Assembly: GCA_964410485.1 (NCBI GenBank)
Contig: CAYPHJ010000183.1
Span: 1 to 5,792, forward strand
From: CAYPHJ01 sp964410485
Lineage (GTDB): Bacteria; Desulfobacterota; Binatia; UBA9968
Reading direction: 5' to 3'
Length of the DNA: 5,792 nt
Shown: positions 1 to 4,791 of the stretch, piece after piece
How positions within the stretch are numbered: the first letter of the stretch is position 1
Layout: the number at the start of each line of letters is the position of its first letter
Position numbers and translations under genes: made by a program
Notes under the pieces: model-generated
Database searches by the model: none
Told to the model about the DNA's origin: nothing
The model's input: the letters and a program-made list of their open reading frames with translations, nothing else

Positions 1-2
1 GT

Positions 3-320
3 CCCACCCACCGGGATCATTCTGGTCCTATCGCACTGGGTATCTCGCCGGCGATAAACGCGAAGGAACATGCCGAGATGTACAGGCTTCCGGCCGGCGG
101 CATGGATGTGATCGTCTACACGGGATTCGGCTTAGAGGGACGGGATGTTGTCAATGTGCGCTCGGCCGATATCGTCGTTCTCATCGGCGTCCTGGAGGGC
201 AGTGGCGGCCAAGACATTTGGAACGATTTGAACGGGTTTCAGTATTGGCTGCGCAGCGCTCGTTGTGACACATCAAATTTGGTGTTGTATTTCCATGGAT
301 TTCACAGTAGAGTTTTATGA
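3..320 (+). pseudogene. LOG-like (TIGR00725-type Rossmann) protein, 3' remnant with internal deletion
   Basis: The frame is open from base 3, so the gene enters from outside the window. It reads IALGISPA, then a stretch with YRLPAGG, DVIVYTGFG and GRDVVNVRSAD, then VVLIGVLEGSGG (to base 209). From memory this is the order of the TIGR00725/LOG Rossmann-fold family, but that family carries a glycine-rich GGRIGTLNE-type nucleotide/phosphate-binding motif and a linker between the VVLI strand and GVLEGSGG. Here VVLI runs straight into GVLEGSGG, so about 20 codons are missing in frame. The last 37 residues (QDIWNDLNGF onward) do not resemble the family and run into the toxin start at 295, ending in TGA at 318-320. 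I infer a non-functional remnant. A genuinely divergent short protein is the alternative. An ATG at 78 exists but is internal to the homologous region. Confidence 0.6.
270..285. promoter_or_regulatory. Candidate operator palindrome of the toxin-antitoxin operon
   Basis: ACATCAAA/TTTGGTGT is a 16-bp inverted repeat with 7 of 8 pairs matching, centred on AAATTT and ending 9 bases before the toxin ATG at 295. It overlaps a weak promoter-like pair (TTGTGA 263-268, TTGTAT 285-290, 16-base spacing). HTH antitoxins of HigA/Xre type normally repress their own operon by binding such a palindrome over the promoter, so the position fits. The assignment is inference from symmetry and location only. Confidence 0.4.
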
Positions 321-648
321 AACCGAGAAGGGGAAATGTCCAGTGCAGAATTTCCTCAACGAGTTAAAAACCAGCGATCCGAACGATTTCGCAGCCGTTC
401 TCGCCGGTCTGGCTAAACTGCGAAACCGGCAATATCACAGAGAGCCGCTCTCCAAATCGCTTGGCGGCGGACTTTTCGAACTGCGCCACGTCGGCAAGCT
501 CAACACCCGCGTATTGTGGTTCTTCATGAAGAATCGGCGGATCGTTCTGTTGCACGGCATTCGCAGCAAGGGGCAAGCGATCCCGTCGCGCGATCTCGCG
601 ACTGCGCGGCAACGGATGGATGACTGGCGGAAAAGAGCGACAGAATGA
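295..648 (+). CDS. HigB/Gp49-like (RelE/ParE superfamily) toxin
   Basis: The 117-aa product matches the phage-derived Gp49-like/HigB toxin family (PF05973 type), ribosome-dependent mRNA interferases of the RelE fold. Visible hallmarks are an N-terminal strand (FTVEFYET, residues 3-10), a helical middle with FLNELK (20-25), the core GLFELRHVG (59-67), the strand pair TRVLWFFM (71-78) and RIVLLHGI (82-89), then SKGQAIPSRDLATA (91-104), equivalent to the family's KKTxKTPxxEIxxA segment with Lys92 as the conserved basic residue. Length is normal for the family. I chose ATG 295; an upstream ATG at 265 would add ten residues lacking family character. No strong Shine-Dalgarno is visible. The stop overlaps the next gene's start (ATGA), so the pair is translationally coupled and toxin-first, as in higBA. 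The exact subfamily cannot be fixed here. Confidence 0.88.
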   Translation: MDFTVEFYETEKGKCPVQNFLNELKTSDPNDFAAVLAGLAKLRNRQYHREPLSKSLGGGLFELRHVGKLNTRVLWFFMKNRRIVLLHGIRSKGQAIPSRDLATARQRMDDWRKRATE

Positions 649-1007
649 AAAAAACCAATTTCGACCGTTACCTCGAAAAGCAGTTGCAGGATCCGACGTT
701 TGCCGCCCGCTTTAGGAACGCGGGCGAGGCTTGGGATGTTGCGCTCCAAATCGCCGCTTTGCGCGAGCAGGCGGGGCTTTCCCAAAAGGAACTCGCGAAA
801 ATGCTCAAAACCTCCCAGCAACAGGTCAGCCGCCTGGAATCTCCCGGATACGAGGGCCATTCCCTGAGTATGCTGCGGCGTGTCGCAAAGGTCTTGAATG
901 CCAATGTGCGGGTCGTTTTTGAGCAGGCAAAAGCGACAGATGATGTGCATGTAGCCGAGCCGGCAGAGCGGTATCGCGCCAAACCCGCTAAGGCTAAAAG
1001 AAAATGA
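645..1007 (+). CDS. HigA-like Xre-family antitoxin (HTH)
   Basis: This 120-aa protein carries a Cro/C1 (HTH_3) helix-turn-helix at about residues 33-70: ALREQAGLSQKELAKML, turn, then the recognition helix TSQQQVSRLES. A further helical part (SLSMLRRVAKVLNANV) and the strand VRVVFEQ (88-94) follow. The lysine/alanine-rich tail (110-120) is probably disordered. The N-terminus (FDRYLEKQLQDPTFAARFRNAG) is of the type that precedes the HTH in antitoxins paired with Gp49-like toxins. Its expected roles are to neutralise the toxin by direct binding and to repress the operon, probably at the palindrome at 270-285. The ATG overlaps the toxin TGA, and a GGAAAAGAG Shine-Dalgarno (629-637) sits at good spacing. 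The gene is intact. Confidence 0.88.
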   Translation: MKKTNFDRYLEKQLQDPTFAARFRNAGEAWDVALQIAALREQAGLSQKELAKMLKTSQQQVSRLESPGYEGHSLSMLRRVAKVLNANVRVVFEQAKATDDVHVAEPAERYRAKPAKAKRK

Positions 1008-1036
1008 GCTAGCGTCAGTCGTTGAGGAACTAGACC

Positions 1037-1189
1037 ATGAAACCAGGGCTGTTGGGTGGGGTGAGGGTCAATGGACCCACTGGAACCGGATCTTTGGGCC
1101 TTGGGAGGAGCCTCACGAAACGACGGGAACTGGCCGAAGCGCCCGAATGCCGTGACCTCTGTAAAAAAATATTTTTCTCGTTGACCTGA
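1037..1189 (+). CDS. Doubtful 50-aa ORF with a good ribosome binding site
   Basis: ATG 1037 is preceded by GAGGAA (1024-1029) at 7-base spacing, and the frame runs 50 codons to TGA at 1187-1189. The product is rich in Gly, Arg and Leu, with no domain, signal peptide or membrane segment that I recognise. It lies 29 bases after the antitoxin stop on the same strand and could be read from the same transcript. Support is only the ribosome binding site and position; chance is a real possibility. Confidence 0.2.
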   Translation: MKPGLLGGVRVNGPTGTGSLGLGRSLTKRRELAEAPECRDLCKKIFFSLT

Positions 1190-1284
1190 TCTGTCACTGG
1201 CGTGATCTAATGTTGGCATGTGCGGACAAGAAAGACACTGCCCATTGTGGATTTGTCATTTAGATTGAACGGCAGCAAGGTTCC

Positions 1285-1521
1285 ATGGATCACGGTATTG
1301 GAATGTTGGTAGGTCGAACACCTAGATATTATTACCTCGCGAATCTCGCACATTGCCAGAGTAAGATAGGGAACAGGAAAGCAGGTATCAAAGCATATGA
1401 GGATTTGCGCAGTTATGTAATGAGCTCCAACTATGACCGACAAGAACTTCCGTCAATAGACCGGGTTCTGAAACGATTGCGGTCGGACCTTCCAGAAGAC
1501 ACAAGTTCCCTTCAAAATTGA
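1285..1521 (+). CDS. Small TPR-like protein or gene fragment
   Basis: The 78-aa frame contains one recognisable tetratricopeptide-like helix pair at about residues 13-46: YYYLANLAHCQSKIGNRKAG followed by IKAYEDLRSYV, with the small/aromatic spacing of a TPR (A-x-L-A, G-N, A-x-x-A-Y). A charged helical tail follows (LPSIDRVLKRLRSDLPED). TPR proteins normally have several repeats, so a single one at the C-terminus suggests the 3' end of a larger decayed gene. The same frame is blocked by TAG at 1261-1263, and no strong Shine-Dalgarno precedes ATG 1285 (only AAGG at 1277-1280). It is visibly more AT-rich than the toxin-antitoxin pair or the esterase. It may still be a short orphan protein. Confidence 0.35.
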   Translation: MDHGIGMLVGRTPRYYYLANLAHCQSKIGNRKAGIKAYEDLRSYVMSSNYDRQELPSIDRVLKRLRSDLPEDTSSLQN

Positions 1522-1894
1522 CAGCCGCCTGTCACGAGAGTGAATCATCGGACCCGCAGTGGCCGAGTGAGGGACCACGTCAAAGAAAGCAGCGACTTCT
1601 GCAAAGAGCCAACTCTGCCAAAGCGGCCCACTCGCCAGCGGAATTGTTACCGGAGTGTCGCTGTGCCCCCTGACACTGGCTGTCGGTCCGGGACGGCTGA
1701 TTACCGTTGAGGGTCGCTCGTCCCACCTGTCCGTGGGAAGCCCGTAATAAACAAAGGGGTGTGAGCGGTTCAGATTCCCGGCGAAGTAACGATAAGCCAT
1801 CCGTCGCAGCGCTTACAGTACTGTGAACGTCGTTGACGGTGTAAAAAACCGCGTATATTCGAGTAACTACGGCCGATTTTAGCCCGATGAACAG

Positions 1895-1923
1895 CCAGCG
1901 TAATCGTTTCGTGTCAACGCTGG
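1895..1923 (+). repeat. Inverted repeat CCAGCGT/ACGCTGG (hairpin)
   Basis: CCAGCGT at 1895-1901 and ACGCTGG at 1917-1923 are perfect 7-bp complements with a 15-base loop. There is no T-tract, so it is not an intrinsic terminator. Its right arm fills the gap between the arms of a second palindrome (1911-1929), so only one of the two can form in a single strand. Confidence 0.4.
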
Positions 1924-1929
1924 TGACAC
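1911..1929. promoter_or_regulatory. Palindrome GTGTCA-N7-TGACAC, candidate enhancer-binding-protein site
   Basis: This is a perfect 6+6 palindrome with a 7-base spacer, lying about 83-101 bases upstream of the -24 element of the sigma-54 promoter at 2012-2026. Activators of sigma-54 bind paired or single dyads roughly 80-150 bases upstream, so placement fits. I cannot assign it to a named activator, and only one copy is evident. Confidence 0.3.
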
Positions 1930-2011
1930 CTCGTGTTCGCTCATTCACGGCTAAAGCCTTTAAGTTATTGAAATAAAGTACGAAATAGCTAACCGACTTA
2001 CCAAAACCGCA

Positions 2012-2026
2012 TGGCACAGACGTTGC
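2012..2026 (+). promoter_or_regulatory. Sigma-54 (RpoN) -24/-12 promoter
   Basis: TGGCAC (2012-2017), 5 bases, TTGC (2023-2026) matches the RpoN consensus TGGCACN5TTGCW in every strongly conserved position, including the invariant GG and GC at the correct distance. Only the final W is a G. Predicted transcription start is about 2037-2038, directing transcription into the small gene at 2103-2438. Such promoters need an ATP-dependent enhancer-binding protein, so the gene is expected to be strictly signal-dependent. Confidence 0.6.
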
Positions 2027-2102
2027 GCTACTCAATCCGGTAGCGATCAAAGAGGGGTGCTTGGATGCGGTCCGAGAGCGGCGATCCTGGGGCTCAAGAA
2101 CA

Positions 2103-2438
2103 ATGCCGGTTAAGGGGCGGACGGAACGAGGAAGATCTTTGCCTCACTTGAGGGACTTTCCGTGGTGGCCGACGGGATGGGAGCGGCAGGAAGGCGGTCC
2201 CGTCAGTGCTCAGCAAATACTCGAGGCGGGAGTGTTGCGAAACGTCCGGCGGTTAACCAATGGTCTTCTCTTGGAGGTGGAGCACGAAGGTACAATTTGT
2301 CTGGCTACAGTAGAGTCACCCGATCTCACTGAAGATGATTTGATCTTGCTGCGCCATATTCTGCTCCAGTACTACGGCGGGGAAATGCGCATCATCGCAA
2401 ACCTCAGTTTTGACCTTCCGGTCAAACCTCGGAATTGA
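2103..2438 (+). CDS. Conserved-looking 111-aa protein of unknown function ('PWW' type)
   Basis: I do not recognise a named family. A basic N-terminus is followed by FPWWPTGWERQEGGPVSAQQ (residues 19-38). Then comes a compact strand/helix part: GVLRNVRRL, GLLLEVEHEG, TICLATVES, the acidic helix LTEDDLILLRHILLQYYGGE (76-95), and a final strand IIANLSFDL (98-106). The alternation suggests a small soluble alpha/beta domain. I dimly recall similar short PWWP-x-G-x-x-R proteins in Acidobacteria, without function. There is no signal peptide or membrane span. ATG 2103 is taken because it begins just before the basic segment. TTG 2061, with AGAGGGG at 2051-2057, would add 14 residues and has the better Shine-Dalgarno but only 3-base spacing. 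The sigma-54 promoter 2012-2026 lies directly upstream. Confidence 0.6.
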   Translation: MPVKGRTERGRSLPHLRDFPWWPTGWERQEGGPVSAQQILEAGVLRNVRRLTNGLLLEVEHEGTICLATVESPDLTEDDLILLRHILLQYYGGEMRIIANLSFDLPVKPRN

Positions 2439-2544
2439 GCCGAACACCGGCGTTTGATGTACAGGATCTGGCAGTAACGTATGCGTGCCCGTTTGCCAGC
2501 CATAAACCCGACACAAACGCGAGTCAATCAGATCTTGTACTATC

Positions 2545-2572
2545 TTGACAGCCTGATGCGATGTGATATGGG
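2545..2572 (+). promoter_or_regulatory. Sigma-70-type promoter TTGACA-16-TATGGG
   Basis: A perfect -35 (TTGACA, 2545-2550) is followed after 16 bases by TATGGG (2567-2572), a weak -10 rescued by an extended TG motif (TG at 2564-2565). Transcription would start near 2579, about 90 bases before the terminator and 207 before the esterase start codon. Confidence 0.4.
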
Positions 2573-2670
2573 TGCTTGCCGTATTTTCCCATGTCGAGAT
2601 GGTTTGACGTAAGGTAAGGCCAAACAGAGGGACAGGCGACGTTCCTCGGAGGGAAGGTAGAGGAAAGTTG

Positions 2671-2719
2671 AAGCCGGCTGCTCTGGCGATTCGGTTCGTC
2701 CGGGCGCCGGCTTTTTTTT
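2671..2719 (+). terminator. Intrinsic terminator (AAGCCGGC/GCCGGCTT plus T8)
   Basis: AAGCCGGC (2671-2678) and GCCGGCTT (2706-2713) form a perfect 8-bp stem running into eight T residues (2712-2719). The loop is 27 bases and may fold further (CTGGCG with CGCCGG is an alternative). It points rightward, lies 233 bases beyond the stop of the 2103-2438 gene and 67 bases before the esterase. It may end the upstream transcript, or serve as a leader attenuator for the esterase. Confidence 0.7.
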
Positions 2720-2737
2720 CTTCCAATTTGTTGATGC

Positions 2738-2759
2738 AGGAGGAGAGCAATCAATGTAG
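2738..2759 (+). promoter_or_regulatory. Strong Shine-Dalgarno with start-stop mini-ORF (ATG-TAG)
   Basis: AGGAGGAGAG (2738-2747) precedes ATG at 2754-2756, which is followed directly by TAG (2757-2759). A ribosome initiating here would stop at once, 26 bases before the esterase ATG and just before its own AAGGAG. Such minimal ORFs can hold ribosomes and affect downstream translation, but function is inferred. A nearby ATG at 2734 opens an 11-codon frame and has no Shine-Dalgarno of its own. Confidence 0.3.
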
Positions 2760-2772
2760 GCCGGTTTAAACA

Positions 2773-2778
2773 AAGGAG
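2773..2778 (+). promoter_or_regulatory. Ribosome binding site of the esterase
   Basis: AAGGAG lies 7 bases before ATG 2786, the ideal spacing. It fixes the full-length start, which includes the signal peptide. Confidence 0.8.
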
Positions 2779-2785
2779 ATCGATC

Positions 2786-3823
2786 ATGGATCAGAACAAG
2801 TGTTCGTCGGCAAATCGTCTGGCGAAGTACGGCATACTGAAAGTTGTTTGTCTCGTCATCGCATTGTTGTTAGGAGGAGCCACCATCATGGCCCAGCAAA
2901 CACCACAGCAGACGCTTACGGCTAAAGGGACACTAGTGTGGCTCAACCTGGACCAGAAGCAGCTGGACGATGCTTATGATCAGAGCGTCTGGGCACCGAA
3001 CCAAAAGCAAATTGCCAAGCGGCGCGATCTGGCGAATGAGCGGACGCTTGCGCGCGTTGCTCCACCTCAGCGCGTAGCCTACGGTCCTACGGAAATCGAA
3101 AAACTCGATATCTACAAGACCAAGGCGACCAACGCTCCGATCCAGGTCTTCATTCACGGTGGGGCGTGGCGAAGCGGCTCGGCGAGGGGCTCTGCCTCGT
3201 ACGCCGAGACTTTCATTAACGCCGGCGCGCATTACGTCGCGCTCGATTTTGCAGCCGTTCAGAACGTAGGCGGCAACCTAATGACGGTAGCGGACCAGGT
3301 GCGCCGCGCGGTCGCATGGGTTTACAAGAATGCTGCAAGCTTTGGTGGCGACGCAAACCGCCTCTACATTTCCGGGCACTCATCCGGGGGTCATCTGGCC
3401 TGCGTTGTCCTGGTGACCGATTGGCAAAAGGACTTTGGTTTGCCGGCCAACATTATAAAAGGCGGACTATGCAGTAGCGGTATGTACGACCTTAAACCCG
3501 TGCGGCTTTCCGCGCGCAGTCGATACGTCAAATTCGACGACGCAACGGAACAGGCGCTCAGCTCGCAGCGCCACTTGGATAAACTGAACGCGCCTTTGAT
3601 CGTCAGCTACGGCACGTTGGAATCACCCGAGTTTCAACGTCAAGCCCGCGACTTCGTGGCGGCCGTGAAGGCTGCCGGTAAGCCGGTACAGCTAATTGTC
3701 GGCGAAGGTTTCAATCATTTTGAAATCCCAGAGACTCTCGGGAACCCATACGGTCTTCTGGGACGCGCCGTTTTGGAGCAGATGAAATTGGTGGACCCGG
3801 AGGCGCAGGTGACCAGCCGTTAA
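2786..3823 (+). CDS. Secreted alpha/beta-hydrolase (esterase/BD-FAE, kynurenine-formamidase-like)
   Basis: The 345-aa product begins with a Sec-type signal peptide: Lys/Arg at 5, 11, 14 and 19, hydrophobic core about 17-32 (GILKVVCLVIALLLGG), likely cleavage after Ala36 (TIMA/QQ). A linker precedes the alpha/beta-hydrolase fold. HGGAW at 124-128 is the oxyanion-hole motif of the HSL/BD-FAE type. GHSSG at 197-201 is the nucleophile elbow with Ser199. His311 in NHFEI completes the triad. The acid is probably Glu279 in GTLESPEF, because I see no Asp there. The family cleaves carboxyl esters or formamides; the substrate is unknown, and export suggests action in the periplasm or outside. The start is fixed by AAGGAG at 2773-2778. 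A second strong Shine-Dalgarno and ATG lie at codon 35. Complete and intact; it appears to be a single-gene unit. Confidence 0.9.
   Translation: MDQNKCSSANRLAKYGILKVVCLVIALLLGGATIMAQQTPQQTLTAKGTLVWLNLDQKQLDDAYDQSVWAPNQKQIAKRRDLANERTLARVAPPQRVAYGPTEIEKLDIYKTKATNAPIQVFIHGGAWRSGSARGSASYAETFINAGAHYVALDFAAVQNVGGNLMTVADQVRRAVAWVYKNAASFGGDANRLYISGHSSGGHLACVVLVTDWQKDFGLPANIIKGGLCSSGMYDLKPVRLSARSRYVKFDDATEQALSSQRHLDKLNAPLIVSYGTLESPEFQRQARDFVAAVKAAGKPVQLIVGEGFNHFEIPETLGNPYGLLGRAVLEQMKLVDPEAQVTSR
2872..2890 (+). promoter_or_regulatory. Internal Shine-Dalgarno and ATG at the end of the signal peptide
   Basis: AGGAGGAG (2872-2879) followed after 8 bases by ATG (2888-2890, Met35) would start a product lacking the signal peptide. 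It is as good a ribosome binding site as the main one. It could give a cytoplasmic isoform, or it may simply reflect the codons for Leu-Gly-Gly-Ala. Confidence 0.35.
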
Positions 3824-3852
3824 ATTATACAGGCATCAGAGCCGGCGGGCCT

Positions 3853-4050
3853 TTACCGCGCTTGGCGAGCCGAGGGCTTCTTACCGCCTTGGTCATCAGT
3901 GCGGATGAATTCATCAATATATTCTTCGATATTCTTCGGATCATGCAGACATTTGACGCGCGGCCAATCCGTAGCCGGTGAAGATCCGCATGGTTTTGTC
4001 CGGGATTTCACCGAATATTTTTGTAGCTCTTCTCGTGTGTGGACTTTCAT
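3853..4050 (-). CDS. 65-aa hypothetical protein, possibly frameshifted
   Basis: The minus-strand frame from ATG 4050 (GAGAA at 4062-4058, 7-base spacing) gives a 65-aa product with no family I recognise. It starts MKVHTREELQK, ends with the acidic helix NIEEYIDEFIR and a basic tail, but has an odd middle (residues 12-37) rich in Ser, Pro and Cys. An upstream ATG at 4086 would add 12 residues but has no Shine-Dalgarno. A second frame from 4018 to 3941 over the same middle reads IFGEIPDKTMRI, then FTGYGLAARQMSA with strongly G/C-biased third positions, so the true gene may have crossed frames (one A lost from the A5 run at 4022-4018, and a compensating change near 3943). It is convergent with the esterase. 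No clear terminator is visible between them. Confidence 0.4.
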   Translation of the reverse strand: MKVHTREELQKYSVKSRTKPCGSSPATDWPRVKCLHDPKNIEEYIDEFIRTDDQGGKKPSARQAR

Positions 4051-4371
4051 AGATGTATTCTCATTTGTATAACGTGTGTGATCCATGAACTAACAACCCT
4101 TTCGGTTATAGAAACATATCCATGGCTTTGTTGTGGTGCCCAGAGCCAGAAGTCTAAAAAACTAGCCGCCAAGATTCCCAAATCACAAGGTTCTCGCCCT
4201 CGGGGGCGCCACCAGCACGCTCAACGAATTCACCATCGCGTGTGACGAGGGTGAATCAAGGTGCGTCTGGAGGCTTAACCTCGTAGAAACATGATGGAAA
4301 TACAAATCAGTAGGTCACTAACCTTTCGTTTACTACAGATGCTACAGGAGCGGGGTTAACTTTTGCTATGT
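4051..4371. other. Gene-poor stretch with a tRNA-like 3' end
   Basis: A 68-codon plus frame across 4039-4245 is rich in Lys, Gln, His and Arg and has no recognisable domain or ribosome binding site. The one structure seen is GGTGCCC (4135-4141) paired with GGGCGCC (4204-4210) followed by ACCA, with CAAGG-7 bases-CCTCG (4186-4202) like a poor T arm. No D arm or anticodon arm can be drawn, so it is not a working tRNA. One copy of the 15-base direct repeat lies at 4303-4317. No terminator of the receiver gene is evident. Confidence 0.4.
4303..4317 (+). repeat. 15-base direct repeat, copy 1 (CAAATCAGTAGGTCA)
   Basis: This is identical to 5198-5212. It lies 55 bases beyond the receiver gene's stop. 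AATCAGTAGGTC resembles the anticodon-to-variable-loop part of some bacterial tRNAs such as tRNA-Asn, but no tRNA fold surrounds it. Confidence 0.45.
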
Positions 4372-4776
4372 TCAAATCCGAAGCGTCATAGTCTTGCCTC
4401 GGGTGAGCGATCCATTAGTGTATTCCTCGATCGTCTGCTTTAACATTTGAGGTGAGACCGGTTTTACCAAGTAGGTTTTAATACCCACTTTCGAAGCCTT
4501 TTCCTCCCATAGTTCCGACATCCATGCCGTACATGCAACAACAGGAATGTGAGAGGTTTTGGGATTCTTTTTAAGTATCGCCGTTGTCTTAGCTCCGTCG
4601 ATATCCGGCAGATCCATATCCATCAAAATTAAGTCCGGCCCCTCGGCCTCCGCGAGTGCGATCGCTTCTTTGCTGTCGCAGGCTTTTATAGGCCGATATC
4701 CAAACTTTCCTACGAACAAACCTAGGATCTCACGAGAGTCAGGATTATCTTCCACAATAAGAATTTTCTTCTTCAT
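4372..4776 (-). CDS. Stand-alone CheY-like response regulator receiver
   Basis: The 134-aa product is one receiver domain with every active-site residue. KKILIVEDN places the acidic pair at Glu9-Asp10, LMDMDLPDIDG puts the phosphoacceptor at Asp53, VVACTA gives the switch Thr83, and TYLVKP gives the invariant Lys105. No output domain follows; the last 14 residues (TNGSLTRGKTMTLRI region) are a short unrelated tail. Such single-domain regulators relay phosphate from a histidine kinase or act by protein-protein contact. ATG 4776 is the natural start (MKKKILIVEDN). Its Shine-Dalgarno is weak, and the gene begins 15 bases after the stop of the small membrane protein on the same strand, so coupling in one operon is likely. 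No histidine kinase is complete in the window; a PAS fragment lies upstream on the same strand at 5577-5792. Confidence 0.9.
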   Translation of the reverse strand: MKKKILIVEDNPDSREILGLFVGKFGYRPIKACDSKEAIALAEAEGPDLILMDMDLPDIDGAKTTAILKKNPKTSHIPVVACTAWMSELWEEKASKVGIKTYLVKPVSPQMLKQTIEEYTNGSLTRGKTMTLRI

Positions 4777-4791
4777 TGACTCAACCCGTTT

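Larger units (their letters stand above)
1522..2010. other. Long gene-free stretch
   Basis: No frame on either strand here has a recognisable domain together with a plausible start. Minus-strand frames of 115-156 codons exist (ending at 1453 and 1580) but are rich in Trp, Cys, Ser and Arg, overlap each other, and look like accidental reading. The only structures I see are the overlapping palindromes at 1895-1929 and the sigma-54 promoter just after the stretch. It reads as a long regulatory or degraded intergenic region. Confidence 0.5.
2439..2785 (+). other. Gene-free leader region ahead of the esterase
   Basis: These 347 bases hold no convincing protein gene on either strand. They do hold, in order, a sigma-70-type promoter (2545-2572), a 6-bp hairpin TTCCTC/GAGGAA (2642-2665), an intrinsic terminator (2671-2719), a strong Shine-Dalgarno followed by ATG-TAG (2738-2759), and the esterase ribosome binding site (2773-2778). 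The arrangement suggests either an attenuated leader or a separate short RNA of about 140 nt. I do not recognise a known riboswitch class. Confidence 0.45.

Noticed and set aside
1181..1211. Promoter-like TTGACC (1181-1186) with GATCTA (1204-1209, 17 bases) or TCTAAT (1206-1211, 19 bases)
   Set aside because: The -35 is good, but neither -10 with proper spacing is convincing and the downstream frame is only a doubtful fragment.
435..1219. Long minus-strand frames of 171 and 183 codons opposite the toxin-antitoxin genes
   Set aside because: They are antisense shadows of two well-supported plus-strand genes.
1531..1547. GTCACGAGAGTGAATCA resembles GTGACGAGGGTGAATCA at 4242-4258 (15 of 17)
   Set aside because: Short and imperfect, without matching flanks or a shared context; compatible with chance.
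1453..2050. Two overlapping minus-strand frames of 115 and 156 codons in the gene-free stretch
   Set aside because: No motif, implausible Trp/Cys/Ser-rich composition, no ribosome binding site, and one reads through the palindromes.
2316..2750. Minus-strand open frame of 144 codons opposite the 2103-2438 gene and the esterase leader
   Set aside because: It spans the intrinsic terminator and overlaps the end of a better gene, has no Shine-Dalgarno or domain, and its composition (Ser, Thr, Arg, Pro) looks accidental.
4039..4245. Plus-strand open frame of 68 codons
   Set aside because: It overlaps the start of the minus-strand small gene, has no Shine-Dalgarno, and ends in low-complexity basic sequence.
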